From Rhodococcus sp. X156 (GTDB lineage Bacteria > Actinomycetota > Actinomycetes > Mycobacteriales > Mycobacteriaceae): DNA of 64,000 bases. This document shows, one piece after another, positions 63,589-64,000 of the stretch; positions within the stretch are counted from its first letter, which is position 1; the number at the start of each line of letters is the position of its first letter. A program made the position numbers and the translations under genes. The DNA lies in NCBI RefSeq assembly GCF_004006015.1, contig NZ_CP034766.1, forward strand, positions 2,389,001 through 2,453,000, written 5' to 3'. The notes under the pieces were generated by a model that saw only the letters and a program-made list of their open reading frames with translations, was not told the origin of the DNA and did no database searches.

Positions 63589-64000
63589 CCTGCCCCTTGC
63601 CCTGCCCCTTGCCCTGACCCTTGCCCTCACCCGGAGCCGCTGCCCGGCCGGGCAGCGTCTCCGGGGCCCGTGCCCACACCAGTGCGGCCACCAGGGCGAT
63701 GGCCCCGGTCACCCCGAAGGCCGCCGAGTAGGACACGTGCTCGGCCAGCAGGCCCGCCCCCACCGGGCCGGCGATGGCGCCCACGTCCGAGGCCATCTGG
63801 AAGCCGGCGAACACCGGCCCGCCCTTGCTCTCCGAGCCCACCACGTCGGCCACCGCGGCCTGCTGCGGCGGGTTCATCAGCCCCGACCCGACGCCCGCCA
63901 GCGCCGTGGCCACCAGGAAGGACACCGGCCCGCCGGTGAAGCCGAGCCAGATGGTGGCGCTGCCGGTGATCACCAGCCCGGTCAGGGTCAACCCGCGCCG
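63563..64000 (-). CDS. MFS transporter, C-terminal part (cut by window edge)
   Basis: The frame is open to the right edge and ends at 63563. The visible part (about 145 residues) has four to five helices with VATALAGVGSGLMNPPQQAAVADVV and VFAGFQMASDVGAIAGPVGAGLL, typical of the second half of an MFS exporter. The tail is a low-complexity Gly-Lys-Gly-Gln repeat. It overlaps the VIT1-like gene end by 26 bp. Confidence 0.8.
   Translation of the reverse strand, partial: RRGLTLTGLVITGSATIWLGFTGGPVSFLVATALAGVGSGLMNPPQQAAVADVVGSESKGGPVFAGFQMASDVGAIAGPVGAGLLAEHVSYSAAFGVTGAIALVAALVWARAPETLPGRAAAPGEGKGQGKGQGKGQVSRPGPPR
63591..63626. repeat. 12-bp tandem repeat in the MFS C-terminus
   Basis: TGCCCCTTGCCC occurs twice, then TGACCCTTGCCC, three units of 12 bp. 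On the minus strand each unit encodes Gly-Lys-Gly-Gln in frame, so copy number changes would lengthen or shorten the tail of the MFS protein without breaking it. Confidence 0.9.

Overview
The window is chromosomal DNA from a very GC-rich actinobacterium, most likely of the order Mycobacteriales (the mycolic-acid group around Mycobacterium, Rhodococcus, Nocardia). Three things point there. The block at about 45.4-57.8 kb keeps, gene by gene, the order I recall for M. tuberculosis Rv1343c back to Rv1329c: lprD-like, DUF3817, rdgB, rph, Rv1339-like phosphodiesterase, murI, rhomboid, cysM, cysO, mec, DUF2017, clpS, pncB, dinG. serB2 and ctaD are neighbours as in Rv3042c-Rv3043c. Single genes resemble Rv2715, Rv2520c/Rv2521, AcrA1 and the 13E12/DUF222 family. 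About twenty start codons lie 6-9 nt behind a TANNNT -10 box, the mark of leaderless transcription. Genus is not determined.

Layout. 0-4.2 kb: a cut membrane-protein gene, a lipoprotein, tRNA-Arg, a Mn/Fe-type metal ABC transporter operon behind a palindromic operator, an HdeD-like membrane protein. 4.5-8.3 kb: acyl-CoA synthetase and two-domain fatty acyl-CoA reductase, a fatty-alcohol/wax-type pair. 8.3-11.2 kb: LolA/RseB-like protein plus ABC exporter. 11.3-15.3 kb: lipase-like protein, orn, tRNA-His, a divergent TetR/MFS efflux pair with a perfect operator. 15.3-20.2 kb: a 1292-aa HTH-nSTAND-WD40 signalling protein (14 visible blades) facing a small LuxR-type regulator, then a 600-bp stretch with hairpin and repeats. 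20.2-23.4 kb: luciferase-like monooxygenase, DinB polymerase, duplicated stem-loops, and an SOS-box-controlled unknown gene. 23.4-30.2 kb: TetR/MFS pair with twin operators, AlkZ-like winged-helix protein, a second MFS, an SseB-like protein, an MDR oxidoreductase. 30.3-36.6 kb: a three-gene unit of a GCS2/ATP-grasp fusion, an AsnO-type amidotransferase and an S9 peptidase, probably making and trimming a small peptide amide. 36.7-45.3 kb: an orphan SF2 helicase, PrmC-like methyltransferase, hydrolases, acyl-ACP thioesterase, tRNA-Lys, Bcp, tRNA-Leu. 45.4-57.8 kb: the conserved block, interrupted by one SOS-box DUF222-HNH gene and carrying a disrupted rdgB. 57.8-64 kb: serB2, ctaD, tRNA-Ala, a DsbA-like/MauE-like redox pair, a VIT/CCC1 metal transporter and a truncated MFS gene.

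How genes work together: CysM, the sulfur carrier CysO and the JAMM protease Mec form the thiocarboxylate route to cysteine; SerB2 belongs to serine metabolism, which supplies the phosphoserine-derived acceptor of CysM. ClpS and DUF2017 sit between this unit and PncB (NAD salvage). DinB, DinG, the unknown SOS gene and DUF222-HNH are DNA-damage related. The most interesting items are the peptide-amide module, the SOS box that contains the start codon of an unknown gene, the CysO carrier whose diglycine is followed by two extra residues, and the orphan helicase.
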